The notes beneath the pieces were generated by a model that worked only from the letters and a program-made list of their open reading frames with translations, was not told the DNA's origin and ran no database searches. 34,847 bases of DNA from Gemmataceae bacterium (GTDB taxonomy: Bacteria; Planctomycetota; Planctomycetia; Gemmatales; Gemmataceae): assembly GCA_028288765.1 (NCBI GenBank), contig JAQGHQ010000291.1, positions 1 through 34,847 on the forward strand. The letters are read 5' to 3'. Position numbers and translations under genes: made by a program. Position 1 is the first letter of the stretch, and each line of letters begins with the position of its first letter. Shown one piece after another: positions 1-7,506 of the stretch.

Positions 1-615
1 GGCGGCATCGGCGGTGTCATGGGCACGTGGCACCTGGTACTGAAGCGGGTCCCAACCTCCTTGAAAGGCACCCGGTCCGTCGCGTCGTGCTGACGGGAGG
101 AATCTTGCCGGTTATAGCGGCGTCCAATTAACCGTATCGGGCATCTAGAGCGCGGATTTGCCAAAGCAAACGTGAATGGAAGTTGTTGCGTGGCACGAAT
201 TAATACATACAAACAAGTCTCGCCGGGCCAAAACTCGAACGCCGCCGCGCACAGGTCGGTGATCGCCCGGCGTCAGCACCGGGGCCGGGAACCCAACCAC
301 CTCCCGAAGCAGTTGATACGCCTATCCCGGGGTCAGCTGAATCACCCGGGATCGGTCAAACCGGGGTTCCGATTCTTTGGTTTCAGAGATGGTTTCGCGC
401 ACAAGACACAACCGGCACTCCACCCACCGCGAGAGCTGACAGGTCTGTGAATTCCCATTTCTTCACGGTGACCGCGGAGCCGATACACACAATCGAGTCT
501 TTATTATCGTTAAAATGTCAATGCGATGTGCTCCGCGACCGTTCTCGATCGCGTCGACTGTTACTTGTGTGATTGCGAAGATGAGCCACGTCCTTCTGCG
601 ATCGGCAAGTTAGGC

Positions 616-720
616 TTTTGTAGGGTGGGTCGAGTCTTCGAGGCCCACCGAGATTAACTACAAGGAGGCCCACCAAGATTAACACCGGTGGGCCTCGAAG
701 ACTCGACCACCCCACAAGAA
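616..720. repeat. Long imperfect inverted repeat
   Basis: Arms of about 41 bases (616-656 and 680-720) are nearly complementary; the core GTCGAGTCTTCGAGGCCCAC is present in one arm and its reverse complement in the other. Between the arms a second partial copy (AGGCCCACCAAGATTAAC, 665-682) forms a direct repeat with 641-658. It can fold into one long hairpin. It resembles the dispersed palindromic units I associate with Gemmata-like genomes, an association from memory that was not checked here. Confidence 0.8.
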
Positions 721-892
721 ATCCTCCCCAAACGGGGAGCTCGGCAGGGTACCAGTCAGCGTAAAGTGCCCGGTCGACCTCCCGCCTGGAAATACACTGC
801 CCGCCTGACCGAGCCCGGCAATCCACTACCCACACCGGACACAGAAGAACTCGAAGTGCCGGCCCCGGTCGGAAAAACCCGGTGGGGTGGCG

Positions 893-921
893 TAGTCGGT
901 CTATCGCCCAGGAGATATACT
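893..921 (+). promoter_or_regulatory. Candidate sigma70-type promoter for rpsP
   Basis: A good -10 box TATACT (916-921) lies 17 bases after a weak -35 box TAGTCG (893-898). It would start transcription about 30 bases before the rpsP GTG codon and is the only promoter-like sequence seen ahead of the ribosomal operon. Confidence 0.45.
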
Positions 922-960
922 GTTAGTTCGCTGTGAATCGAGGTGTTAGAGGGATCTGTC

Positions 961-1302
961 GTGGCCGTTCGAATCCGGATGAAGCAGATGGGCCGGGCTC
1001 ACCGGCACTATTACCGTATCGTTGCTATCGACCAGCGTCAGCCGCGGGACGGGCGGGCGATCGAGGAGCTCGGCACCTACGACCCGCACGTCCCCAACCC
1101 GGACCAGTCGGTCACGCTCCGGCCGGCGCGGATCAAGTACTGGCAGAGCGTCGGGGCGAAGCCCTCCGAGCACTGCGCGGCGATCTTCAAGAAGTACATG
1201 AAGAAGTGGGAAGAGATCGAGGCCCAGGAAGTGGTCAAATCCGCCGAGGAGGCCGCGAAGGCCGCCACCGCCCAGACCGACGCGGCCCCGACCCAGAGCT
1301 GA
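961..1302 (+). CDS. rpsP: 30S ribosomal protein S16
   Basis: Protein of the small ribosomal subunit. The first 80 or so residues match S16 closely: AVRIRMKQMGRAHRHYYRIV, then DQRQPRDGRAIEELGTYDP and RIKYWQSVGAKPSE. The GTG at 961 is chosen because S16 begins with this AVRIRxK strand and AGAGGG (948-953) sits seven bases upstream; the frame is open to an earlier GTG at 943, which would add six unlikely residues. The 113-residue product is longer than the usual 80-90 because of an acidic, alanine-rich tail of about 25 residues (EEIEAQEVVKSAEEAAKAA). It heads the operon with trmD, rplS and yraN. Confidence 0.96.
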   Translation: MAVRIRMKQMGRAHRHYYRIVAIDQRQPRDGRAIEELGTYDPHVPNPDQSVTLRPARIKYWQSVGAKPSEHCAAIFKKYMKKWEEIEAQEVVKSAEEAAKAATAQTDAAPTQS

Positions 1303-1385
1303 CCGCCGGCCCGCCCGTAACCCCGCCCGGTCGACCCGGGATGGGATCGTTCGAAGCCCTCGGCACCCGACGATAGCGGTGGCCC

Positions 1386-2117
1386 GTGGCGATTGACGAG
1401 CACGAGCAGCCGACACCCGAGCCCCGGCGGACCATCCGCTTCGACGTACTCACCCTGTTCCCGGGAATCATCGAAGGGTATCTGGGGCAGAGCCTGCTCG
1501 ACGACGCGATCAAGGCCGGGCTCGTCCAGGTCCACCTCTGGAACATCCGGGACTGGACACAGGACAAGCACCAGAAGGTCGACGACCGCCCGTTCGGCGG
1601 CGGGCCCGGGATGGTGCTGATGGCGCAGCCGGTGGTGGACTGCGTCGACGCGGTGCGGGCGAAGGCCGCCCCGCCCGGCCGGGTGGTGATGATGACCCCG
1701 GCCGGCGAACGGCTGACGCAGCCGGTGGTGGAACGGCTGGCGGCGGAACCCCGGTTGTTGCTCCTCTGCGGCCGGTACGAGGGGTTCGACGACCGCATCC
1801 GCCAGCTGATCGACCCGTGGGAAATCTCCGTCGGCGACTTCGTGTGCAACGGCGGCGAAGTCCCGGCGATGGTGGTGATCGACGCGGTGATCAGGCTCGT
1901 CCCCGGCGTCCTCGGGGACGAGCAGAGCGCGGCCGACGAGTCGCACAGCGAGCCCGGCCGGCTCGAATACCCGCAGTTCACCCGCCCCCGGGTGTTCCGC
2001 GGGCTGGAGGTTCCCGAGGTCCTGCTGAGCGGGAACCACCAGGGGATCGCGAAATGGCGGCGGGAACAGAGTGCCTTGCGGAGTCACCCGCGGCAGGGGG
2101 ACCAACCGAACACGTAG
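1386..2117 (+). CDS. trmD: tRNA (guanine-37-N1)-methyltransferase TrmD
   Basis: Methylates G37 next to the anticodon using S-adenosylmethionine, which prevents frameshifting. Family landmarks are all present in the 243 residues: FDVLTLFPGII (19-29), the PFGGGPGMVLM loop (69-79), CGRYEGFDDR (128-137), and the trefoil-knot cofactor segment EISVGDFVCNGGEVPAMVVI (146-165) followed by PGVLG (173-177). The catalytic aspartate is probably D184 within SAADESH. The start is GTG; about 18 residues precede the conserved core, so a slightly later start cannot be excluded. It lies between rpsP and rplS as usual, but rimM, which normally separates rpsP from trmD, is missing. The C-terminal helix is short and ends in a polar tail. 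Confidence 0.96.
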   Translation: MAIDEHEQPTPEPRRTIRFDVLTLFPGIIEGYLGQSLLDDAIKAGLVQVHLWNIRDWTQDKHQKVDDRPFGGGPGMVLMAQPVVDCVDAVRAKAAPPGRVVMMTPAGERLTQPVVERLAAEPRLLLLCGRYEGFDDRIRQLIDPWEISVGDFVCNGGEVPAMVVIDAVIRLVPGVLGDEQSAADESHSEPGRLEYPQFTRPRVFRGLEVPEVLLSGNHQGIAKWRREQSALRSHPRQGDQPNT

Positions 2118-2222
2118 GGCGGCCGGGCGGGCCGTCCGCACCAACGGCCGGGAGTCCCGGCTGAATACTTTGACTCAACGATGACCGGGCGGCTCGGCCG
2201 CCCCGAAAGGTAAGGGTGGGCC

Positions 2223-2729
2223 ATGAACGCGCCGCACATTCAACTCGTCGAGCAGACGATGGTGAGGTCCGACGTCCCCGACTTCCGCGTAGGGGACCGG
2301 GTCGAGATCCACCAGAAGATCCTGGACGGCCAGAAGGAGCGGGTCCAGGTGTTCGAGGGCGACGTGATCGCCCGGCACAACGGGGGCATCCGCGAGACGG
2401 TCACCGTCCGCCGCCTGGTCCAGGGCGAGGGTGTCGAGCGGATCTTCCCGGTCCACTCGCCGCGGATCGCCCGGATCGTGGTGAAGAAGGCCGGGTCGGT
2501 CCGCCGGGCGAAGCTCTACTACCTCCGCGACCGGGTGGGCAAGGCGACGAAGATCAAGGACGACGTCAAGCGCCAGCTGAAGATCGACGCCGACCTGAAG
2601 GCCGCCGCCGAGGCCGCCGCGAAGGCCGCCCAGGAGTCGGCCGCGAAGGCGACCGCCGAGGGCGGGATGAGCAAGTCGGCCCAGAAGAAGAAGGCCAAGA
2701 AGGAAGCCGAGGCCTCCAAGAAGAAGTAA
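2223..2729 (+). CDS. rplS: 50S ribosomal protein L19 with long basic tail
   Basis: Large-subunit protein at the interface between the ribosomal subunits. Residues 1-115 are ordinary L19: [52 protein letters not shown] and the signature [19 protein letters not shown]. Residues from about 116 to 168 form an extra alanine- and lysine-rich helix-prone tail ending AEASKKK, which makes the protein some 50 residues longer than typical. The ATG at 2223 has GAAAGGTAAGG upstream. It follows trmD by about 105 bases, and yraN starts four bases after its stop, so the two are likely co-transcribed. Confidence 0.96.
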   Translation: MNAPHIQLVEQTMVRSDVPDFRVGDRVEIHQKILDGQKERVQVFEGDVIARHNGGIRETVTVRRLVQGEGVERIFPVHSPRIARIVVKKAGSVRRAKLYYLRDRVGKATKIKDDVKRQLKIDADLKAAAEAAAKAAQESAAKATAEGGMSKSAQKKKAKKEAEASKKK

Positions 2730-2733
2730 GGTC

Positions 2734-3195
2734 ATGGCCCGCCGCGACCCGAACGCGACGAAGCCGGCCCCCGCGGACTCCGGAGGCGGGTTCTCCCGCT
2801 GGCCGTGGTGGCGGCGGTGGTTCGGCCGGCGGAGCGAGCGGGCCGCGGCCCGGTTCCTGCAGAGCCTGGGGTACCGCGTCCTGGCGGCGAACGTCGCCGA
2901 CCCGGCCGGCGAACTCGACCTGATCGCCCTCGACGGACAGACCCTGGTCGTGGTCGAGGTCCGCTCGACGGCCGGCGACGACCTGGAGAAAACAGCCGCC
3001 TCGGTGGACCTCCGCAAACAGCGGAAGGTCACCGAGGCGGCGGTGCGTTTCCTGGCCCGTAAACGCCTCCTGGAGGGCGTGAACGTCCGGTTCGACGTCC
3101 TCGTCCTCGGCTGGCCGGTGGACGCCCGCGAACCCGTCGTCCGCCATTTCCCTCATGCCTTCGAGGCCGTCGGCCGTTTCCAGTTTCATAATTGA
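2734..3195 (+). CDS. YraN/UPF0102 family nuclease-fold protein
   Basis: Small protein of the PD-(D/E)XK nuclease fold that is often found beside rplS; its biochemical role is not firmly established. The family core is visible from about residue 35: ERAAARFLQSLGYRVLAANV, then GELDLIALDGQTLVVVEVRS, which carries the putative active-site acidic residues (the E and D of GELDLI and the E of VEVRS), then the KQRKV helix. The first 33 residues (ending WPWWRRWFGRRS) are an extra basic, tryptophan-rich stretch. Total length 153. The ATG lies four bases after the rplS stop. In other bacteria rnhB commonly sits between rplS and yraN; here it is absent. Confidence 0.9.
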   Translation: MARRDPNATKPAPADSGGGFSRWPWWRRWFGRRSERAAARFLQSLGYRVLAANVADPAGELDLIALDGQTLVVVEVRSTAGDDLEKTAASVDLRKQRKVTEAAVRFLARKRLLEGVNVRFDVLVLGWPVDAREPVVRHFPHAFEAVGRFQFHN

Positions 3196-3318
3196 GCCGC
3201 ACGATTAACGCAGAGAAAGACACGATTCGGACAAAATCAGAGTTCAACCGGCCCCTAATGGCTGCCGCTCATCTCTATTTCTAATCGTGCCCTTTCTGCG
3301 TTAATCGTGCGGCTTTTT
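3195..3318 (+). repeat. Inverted repeat, likely also a terminator
   Basis: Arms at 3195-3227 and 3283-3314 (32-33 bases) are complementary apart from a few positions; both contain GCACGATTAACGCAGA or its complement. The 55-base centre shows no gene. The right arm runs into TTTTT (3314-3318), so on the plus strand this can terminate the rpsP operon before tyrS, whose ATG follows at 3330. Confidence 0.8.
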
Positions 3319-3329
3319 CGGAGCGTGGC

Positions 3330-4595
3330 ATGCCCTCCTTCCCTCCCGTGGACGACCAGCTCGCGGTGATCCTCCGCGGGGCGGCGCAGATCGAGACGCG
3401 GGACGAGCTCCGCAAGAAGCTGGAGCGGAGTCGGGAAACCGGCACGCCGTTGCGGGTGAAGTACGGGATCGACCCCACCGGGTTCGACGTTCACCTGGGT
3501 CACACGGTCCCTCTCCGAAAGTTGCGGCAGTTCCAGGAACTCGGCCACACGGCGGTTCTCATCATCGGCACCGCGACGGCGGCCGTAGGCGACCCGAGCG
3601 GGCGGGACGAGGCCCGCAAAAGCCTGACCCCGGAGCAGATCGAGCGGAACGCGCAGACGTACCTGACGCAGATCGCCAAGGTCGTTGACGTGACCCGGGC
3701 CGAGGTCCGGCCGAACGGGGGGTGGTTCAGCCGGTTCGGGTTCGCGGAGATGCTCCGGCTGCTCGGCCACATGACCGTGCAGCGGATGCTGGAGCGGGAC
3801 GACTTTGCCAAGCGGCAGAAGGCCGGCACACCGATCTACTTGCACGAGTGCCTCTACCCGCTGATGCAGGGGCACGACAGCGTCGAAATCCACGCCGACG
3901 TGGAACTCGGCGGGACGGAACAGCTGTTCAACCTGATGGTCGGCCGCGACCTCCAGCGGGCCGCCGGGCAAGAGCCGCAAATCTGCCTGACGATGCCGAT
4001 TCTTAAGGGCACCGACGGCGAGAAGAAGATGGGCAAGACCGCCGGGAACTACATCGGGCTGAATGAGCCGGCCAAGGACCAGTTCGGCAAGACGATGCGG
4101 ATTCCGGACACATACGACGAACTCCTGCCGGACGGGGGCAAGCGGACTCACTCCTTCATCCGAGACTGGTTTACCCTTCTAACCGACCGGTCTCCCAAGG
4201 AGATCGAGGAGATCGTTGCGGGACACCCGAACGAAGCGAAGAAGCTTCTGGCGGTAGACGTCGTCACTTTCTACCACGGGGCCGAGGCGGCGGCGGCGAC
4301 TCTCGCCGACTGGAATAAGCAGTTCAGTGGCGGGGGAAAGCAGGACCCCGACCACATCGACGAGGTAACGATCGCTTCTTCCGAGGTGGTCGGGGGCGAG
4401 GTGGCGGCGGTCAAGCTGATCGTGCTCACGAAGCTGGCCGCGAGCAACGGCGAAGCCCGCCGGAAGATCGAGGAGGGGGCCTTCAACTACGGCCCCGATC
4501 GCACCAAGGCCGCCGATGTGAAGGCGAATGTGACGGTGACGGACGGGCTGGTCGTGCGATTGGGGCGGAAGATCGCCCGGGTGCGGCTCGGGTGA
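3330..4595 (+). CDS. tyrS: Tyrosyl-tRNA synthetase
   Basis: Attaches tyrosine to tRNA-Tyr. The class I signature is HLGH (residues 55-58, in GIDPTGFDVHLGHTVPLRK) and the second signature is KMGKT (233-237), the KMSKS counterpart. The segment YPLMQGHDSVEIHADVELGG (176-195) is the tyrosine-binding region. The last 70 residues (KLAASNGEARRKIEEGAFNY onward) form the S4-like RNA-binding domain. Length 421 fits the longer TyrRS type. The ATG is preceded by GGAG at 3320-3323. It probably has its own transcription unit: a terminator-like palindrome lies before it and a perfect hairpin after it. Confidence 0.96.
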   Translation: MPSFPPVDDQLAVILRGAAQIETRDELRKKLERSRETGTPLRVKYGIDPTGFDVHLGHTVPLRKLRQFQELGHTAVLIIGTATAAVGDPSGRDEARKSLTPEQIERNAQTYLTQIAKVVDVTRAEVRPNGGWFSRFGFAEMLRLLGHMTVQRMLERDDFAKRQKAGTPIYLHECLYPLMQGHDSVEIHADVELGGTEQLFNLMVGRDLQRAAGQEPQICLTMPILKGTDGEKKMGKTAGNYIGLNEPAKDQFGKTMRIPDTYDELLPDGGKRTHSFIRDWFTLLTDRSPKEIEEIVAGHPNEAKKLLAVDVVTFYHGAEAAAATLADWNKQFSGGGKQDPDHIDEVTIASSEVVGGEVAAVKLIVLTKLAASNGEARRKIEEGAFNYGPDRTKAADVKANVTVTDGLVVRLGRKIARVRLG

Positions 4596-4607
4596 GTCCC
4601 AAGACTC

Positions 4608-4652
4608 GCGGTGCGTGCCCTACGAAGCCGACTCTCGTAGGGCACGCACCGC
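4608..4652. terminator. Bidirectional terminator, perfect 18-bp stem
   Basis: GCGGTGCGTGCCCTACGA (4608-4625) pairs perfectly with 4635-4652 across a nine-base loop. It lies between the converging ends of tyrS (4595) and the M20 peptidase (4661), as expected for a shared terminator. No strong T-run follows. Confidence 0.8.
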
Positions 4653-4660
4653 GTGCCGTC

Positions 4661-6082
4661 TTATTTGGCAGCCTTCCCAATCAGATTCAGGATCGCCAGA
4701 CACTCCGTCCGAACTCCCGTCCGGATGCTCGGCTCCGGAATCGGTGCGTAGGCATCGGTGTGCATACCCGGCAGGACCGGACCATCGGGCTTGAGGGAGG
4801 CTTCGTACTTCTCCTGGGGAATCGTTCCCAGGAAGTACATGAAGATCGGTACTCCGCCCTGCGAGTACCGGCCGAAGTCCTCGGCACCCATCAGCGGGCG
4901 ACGCTCCTTCACGTTGCCCTCGCCGAGCACGTCCTTGAACACCACAGCCGTCCGCCGGGCCAGCGGCACGTCGTTCAGCGTCGCCGGGGTGAACTCGTCC
5001 AGGTTGACCTTCACCACCGGCTCCGGGGCCCGGGCCCCGGCCGCCGCCGCCTTCGCGATCCGGTCGATCGCCTTGAGCACGTGGTCCCGGACCTCCGTCT
5101 TCGTCGTCCGCACGGTCAGTTGTAGCTTCACCTCGTTCGGGATGATGTTGTGCTTCGTGCCGCCGTGGATCGACCCGACCGTTACCACGCACGGGTCGAG
5201 CGGGTTCACCTCCCGGCTCACGATGGTTTGCAGGTCGAGGATGATCCGGGCCGAGAGGACCACCGGGTCGATCGTCTGGTGCGGGGCGGCGCCATGCCCG
5301 CCCTTCCCCTTCACAATGATGTCCACCGTGTCCGAGTTCGCGAGCGCCAGCCCCTCCGAGTAGCTCACCACCCCCACCGGCTGGAGCGGATCGGAGTGTA
5401 AGGCGAGGGCGTAGTCCGGCTTGGGGAATCGTTTGTAGAGACCGTCCTCGAGCATCATCCGGGCCCCGGCGACGATCTCCTCCGCCGGCTGGGCGATGAA
5501 CACTAGGGTGCCGGACCACTTGTCCTTCATCGCCGATAACACCCGGGCGGTGCCGACCCAGCACGTCATGTGGACGTCGTGGCCGCAGGCGTGCATCACC
5601 CCGACGTCGACGCCGAGTCGGTCCTTCATCCGCACCTTACTCGCATAGGGCACGCCTGTCTGCTCAGTCACAGGGAGGGCGTCCATGTCGGTTCGGAGCA
5701 GGATGACTGGCCCAGGCCCATTCTTCAGTACCGCCACCACCCCATTTCCGCCGAGCTTCTCGGTCACATCGAATCCGAGCTTCCGCATTTCGTCCGCAAG
5801 TCGTGCGGATGTCTTCACTTCCATCAGCGACAGCTCGGGGTTTGCGTGCAGCTGCTGGTACAGGGCGACAAGGTCACCGAGCTCCCCGACAAGCTGCTTG
5901 TCCACTTCCTGAGTCCTGCTTTTCACCCACTCGGAAGGCCTGATAGGGCCAGAGGTTTTACCCTCCCGGGGTGGGTCGGCCGGCTTCGAGTCCGCGCCTG
6001 CCGGATCGAATGTCCGGCCGGAACCGGAAGTAGCGAGTGTAGTTACGAGGATTCCGACGAGAGACAGCCGGGGGTGGAACAT
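4661..6082 (-). CDS. Secreted M20-family amidohydrolase
   Basis: Zinc-dependent hydrolase of the M20D group (N-acyl amino acid or peptide amidohydrolases such as hippurate hydrolase and IAA-amino acid hydrolase). Residues 1-22 form a signal peptide or lipid-less export signal. The metal-site residues can be read: HACGHD (164-169), the PAEE motif (199-202) with the catalytic and ligand glutamates, H229, and the C-terminal MHTDAY with H441. The dimerisation (lid) domain lies at about 250-370 (KGKGGHGAAPHQTIDPV, GGTKHNIIP). Length 473 includes about 45 extra residues after the signal. The substrate cannot be told from sequence. It stands alone on the minus strand, convergent with tyrS. Confidence 0.92.
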   Translation of the reverse strand: MFHPRLSLVGILVTTLATSGSGRTFDPAGADSKPADPPREGKTSGPIRPSEWVKSRTQEVDKQLVGELGDLVALYQQLHANPELSLMEVKTSARLADEMRKLGFDVTEKLGGNGVVAVLKNGPGPVILLRTDMDALPVTEQTGVPYASKVRMKDRLGVDVGVMHACGHDVHMTCWVGTARVLSAMKDKWSGTLVFIAQPAEEIVAGARMMLEDGLYKRFPKPDYALALHSDPLQPVGVVSYSEGLALANSDTVDIIVKGKGGHGAAPHQTIDPVVLSARIILDLQTIVSREVNPLDPCVVTVGSIHGGTKHNIIPNEVKLQLTVRTTKTEVRDHVLKAIDRIAKAAAAGARAPEPVVKVNLDEFTPATLNDVPLARRTAVVFKDVLGEGNVKERRPLMGAEDFGRYSQGGVPIFMYFLGTIPQEKYEASLKPDGPVLPGMHTDAYAPIPEPSIRTGVRTECLAILNLIGKAAK

Positions 6083-6416
6083 GACCGACCTTTCAACGTC
6101 TATGGGTTTGTCGTGGGAAGCAGCGCGGCGGGCATATTGGTGGAAAAAATGGCAGTTTTCCCGCTCCGCGAGTCACATACCCGGGCGTATATTAGGTTAG
6201 TTGTCTAACCGCCTCTCGGCGTCCCGGGTCGGTTGTGGTCTCGTACCTCCCGCCCCGCGAATCCAGCTTCCCACCCTGCGGGATTCCTCCCCGGAATAAC
6301 ACGCATGGGAAGGGGTGATTCGGCCCGGTCATCAACGAGAATCCGGTTCCAGACCAAGCGGCCGGCATTGACCCGGACGCTCGTATAACCGTTCCGCAAC
6401 CTCAGGAGGAACCATC
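6083..6416. other. Divergent gap between M20 peptidase and small gene
   Basis: 334 bases between two divergent genes. It holds a small perfect hairpin, GGTTAG-TTGT-CTAACC (6195-6210), next to TATATT (6188-6193), which could be an operator or promoter element. No gene or larger repeat was seen. The strong ribosome binding site of the next gene lies at its right edge. Confidence 0.5.
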
Positions 6417-6611
6417 ATGCCTGCCAAAGGCTTGACAGTACAGCAACGGAAGTCGATTTTCCAAGCGCTGGTTTCGGCCCAGGATATTGGAGGTGTCACT
6501 GTTCTGGAGTCGAAGAAGCAAGTCGCCGCGGAATTCCACATTACGAAAGAACAACTCGACCTGATTGAGAAAGAGGGGGTCGATAAGGACTGGCCGCCCC
6601 TCAATGAGTAG
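6417..6611 (+). CDS. Small hypothetical protein, 64 residues
   Basis: AGGAGG (6404-6409) stands seven bases before the ATG, the strongest ribosome binding site in the window, so this small gene is very probably translated. The product is soluble, mixed-charge and probably helical: LTVQQRKSIFQALVSAQ, then ESKKQVAAEFHITKEQLDLI, ending EGVDKDWPPLNE. The middle has the look of a short helix-turn-helix (KKQVAAEFHITKEQLDLIEKEG), which would fit a small DNA-binding or adaptor protein, but that is inference only. It is not in an operon: the minus-strand ABC genes end at 6730 beyond a palindromic repeat. Confidence 0.8.
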   Translation: MPAKGLTVQQRKSIFQALVSAQDIGGVTVLESKKQVAAEFHITKEQLDLIEKEGVDKDWPPLNE

Positions 6612-6635
6612 TTTCACCAGCCGGGAATAGGCTTG

Positions 6636-6713
6636 AAACCCGGTTTCTTCCGAGAAGCCGGGTTTATGTATTCGTAGGCACGGTCATGATTTAGAAGTAG
6701 AAACCGGGTTTCT
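6636..6713. repeat. AAACCCGGTTTCT palindromic repeats
   Basis: A hairpin with arms AAACCCGGTTTCT (6636-6648) and AGAAGCCGGGTTT (6653-6665) is followed by a single near-palindromic unit AGAAACCGGGTTTCT (6699-6713). A related hairpin occurs at 16893-16920. It lies between the convergent ends of the small gene and the ABC ATPase and may also end transcription. Confidence 0.8.
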
Positions 6714-6729
6714 GTATTCACTGCCGCAG

Positions 6730-7506
6730 TCAGTGCGGGTGGTGATGAAGGAACTGCTGCATGTCGGCCCCGAACGTCCGGGCGAGGTTGACCGGGGTCA
6801 GTATCTCTTTCGGCGGGCCCTGGCACTGGATCTTCCCGTCCGTAAGGCACAACACGTGATCCGAGTGTCGGCTCACCATGCTCAGCTCGTGCGACACGAG
6901 CAGCACGGTTACCCCGGACGTCCGGTTGAGGTTCGCAATCAGGTCGTAGAACTTTTGCTGGTCGCGGAAATCAATCCCCGCCGCGGGCTCGTCGAGCAGT
7001 AACAGCTCGGGTTGGGGCTGCAGCGCGAGCGCGAGCAGCACGCGCTGCAGCTGGCCGCCCGAGAGTCCTTCCACCGGCCGGTCCATCGCGTGGGCCATGT
7101 CGACCCGTTCGAGCAGCTGGCGGATCGTCTCGACCATCCTGCGGGAGATGCCCAGAAAGAGCGGCCGGTGGGAGAGGGCCAGCGCGAGCAGGTCCTTCAC
7201 CGTGAGGGGGAGCCGGGCGTCGAGCGTTAGCTTCTGTGGGACGTAACCGATATGTTCGGGCGTGGGTTTCGAGTGGTCGTGCCCGCAGTGAAAGCGGATC
7301 TGGCCGCGGTATGAGTACTCGTGGACCAAGGCCCTTAGCAGGGTGGTTTTACCCGACCCGTTCAGGCCGATCAGGGCCGTCACCTTGCCGCGGGCCAGGT
7401 CCGCGTTCACGCCGTTGAGCACCGGGTGGCCGCCGAGCTCGACCCGGAGGTCGCGGATGGTCACAAGCGGCCGGGTCGGGGGGTCGAGTACCGGGAGCGT
7501 CGTCAT
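6730..7506 (-). CDS. Metal ABC transporter ATP-binding protein
   Basis: Cytoplasmic ATPase of a zinc/manganese-type importer. In the 258-residue product: Walker A GLNGSGKTT (47-55), Q-loop Q91, signature LSGGQLQR (148-155), Walker B LLLLDEP (168-174) and switch H206. The carboxy end HHHPH and the HCGHDHSK stretch (73-80) are histidine-rich, which fits metal handling. The ATG at 7506 is chosen because it overlaps the stop of the upstream lipoprotein gene as ATGA, giving translational coupling; the open frame upstream (to 7725) is only the shadow of that gene. No permease gene follows. The exact metal is inferred from the partner protein. Confidence 0.93.
   Translation of the reverse strand: MTTLPVLDPPTRPLVTIRDLRVELGGHPVLNGVNADLARGKVTALIGLNGSGKTTLLRALVHEYSYRGQIRFHCGHDHSKPTPEHIGYVPQKLTLDARLPLTVKDLLALALSHRPLFLGISRRMVETIRQLLERVDMAHAMDRPVEGLSGGQLQRVLLALALQPQPELLLLDEPAAGIDFRDQQKFYDLIANLNRTSGVTVLLVSHELSMVSRHSDHVLCLTDGKIQCQGPPKEILTPVNLARTFGADMQQFLHHHPH

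Larger units (their letters stand above)
1..942. other. Left-end region without a convincing gene
   Basis: No reading frame here has a good ribosome binding site, recognisable motif or sustained coding character. Frame 1 on the plus strand is open from the window edge to a TGA at 91-93 and could be the last 30 codons of a gene to the left, but I do not recognise it. On the minus strand about 145-462 reads almost openly with one internal TAG and a peptide such as AYQLLREVVGFPAPVL, which could be a decayed gene. The stretch also holds the inverted repeat at 616-720 and the rpsP promoter near 893-921. Confidence 0.5.

Noticed and set aside
172..450. Open frame of 92 codons on the plus strand
   Set aside because: No ribosome binding site, no motif, low-complexity arginine/proline-rich translation typical of a non-coding frame in GC-rich DNA.
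967..976. GTTCGAATCC, like the T-arm of a tRNA
   Set aside because: It lies inside the first codons of rpsP (VRIR) and no acceptor, D- or anticodon arm can be formed around it.
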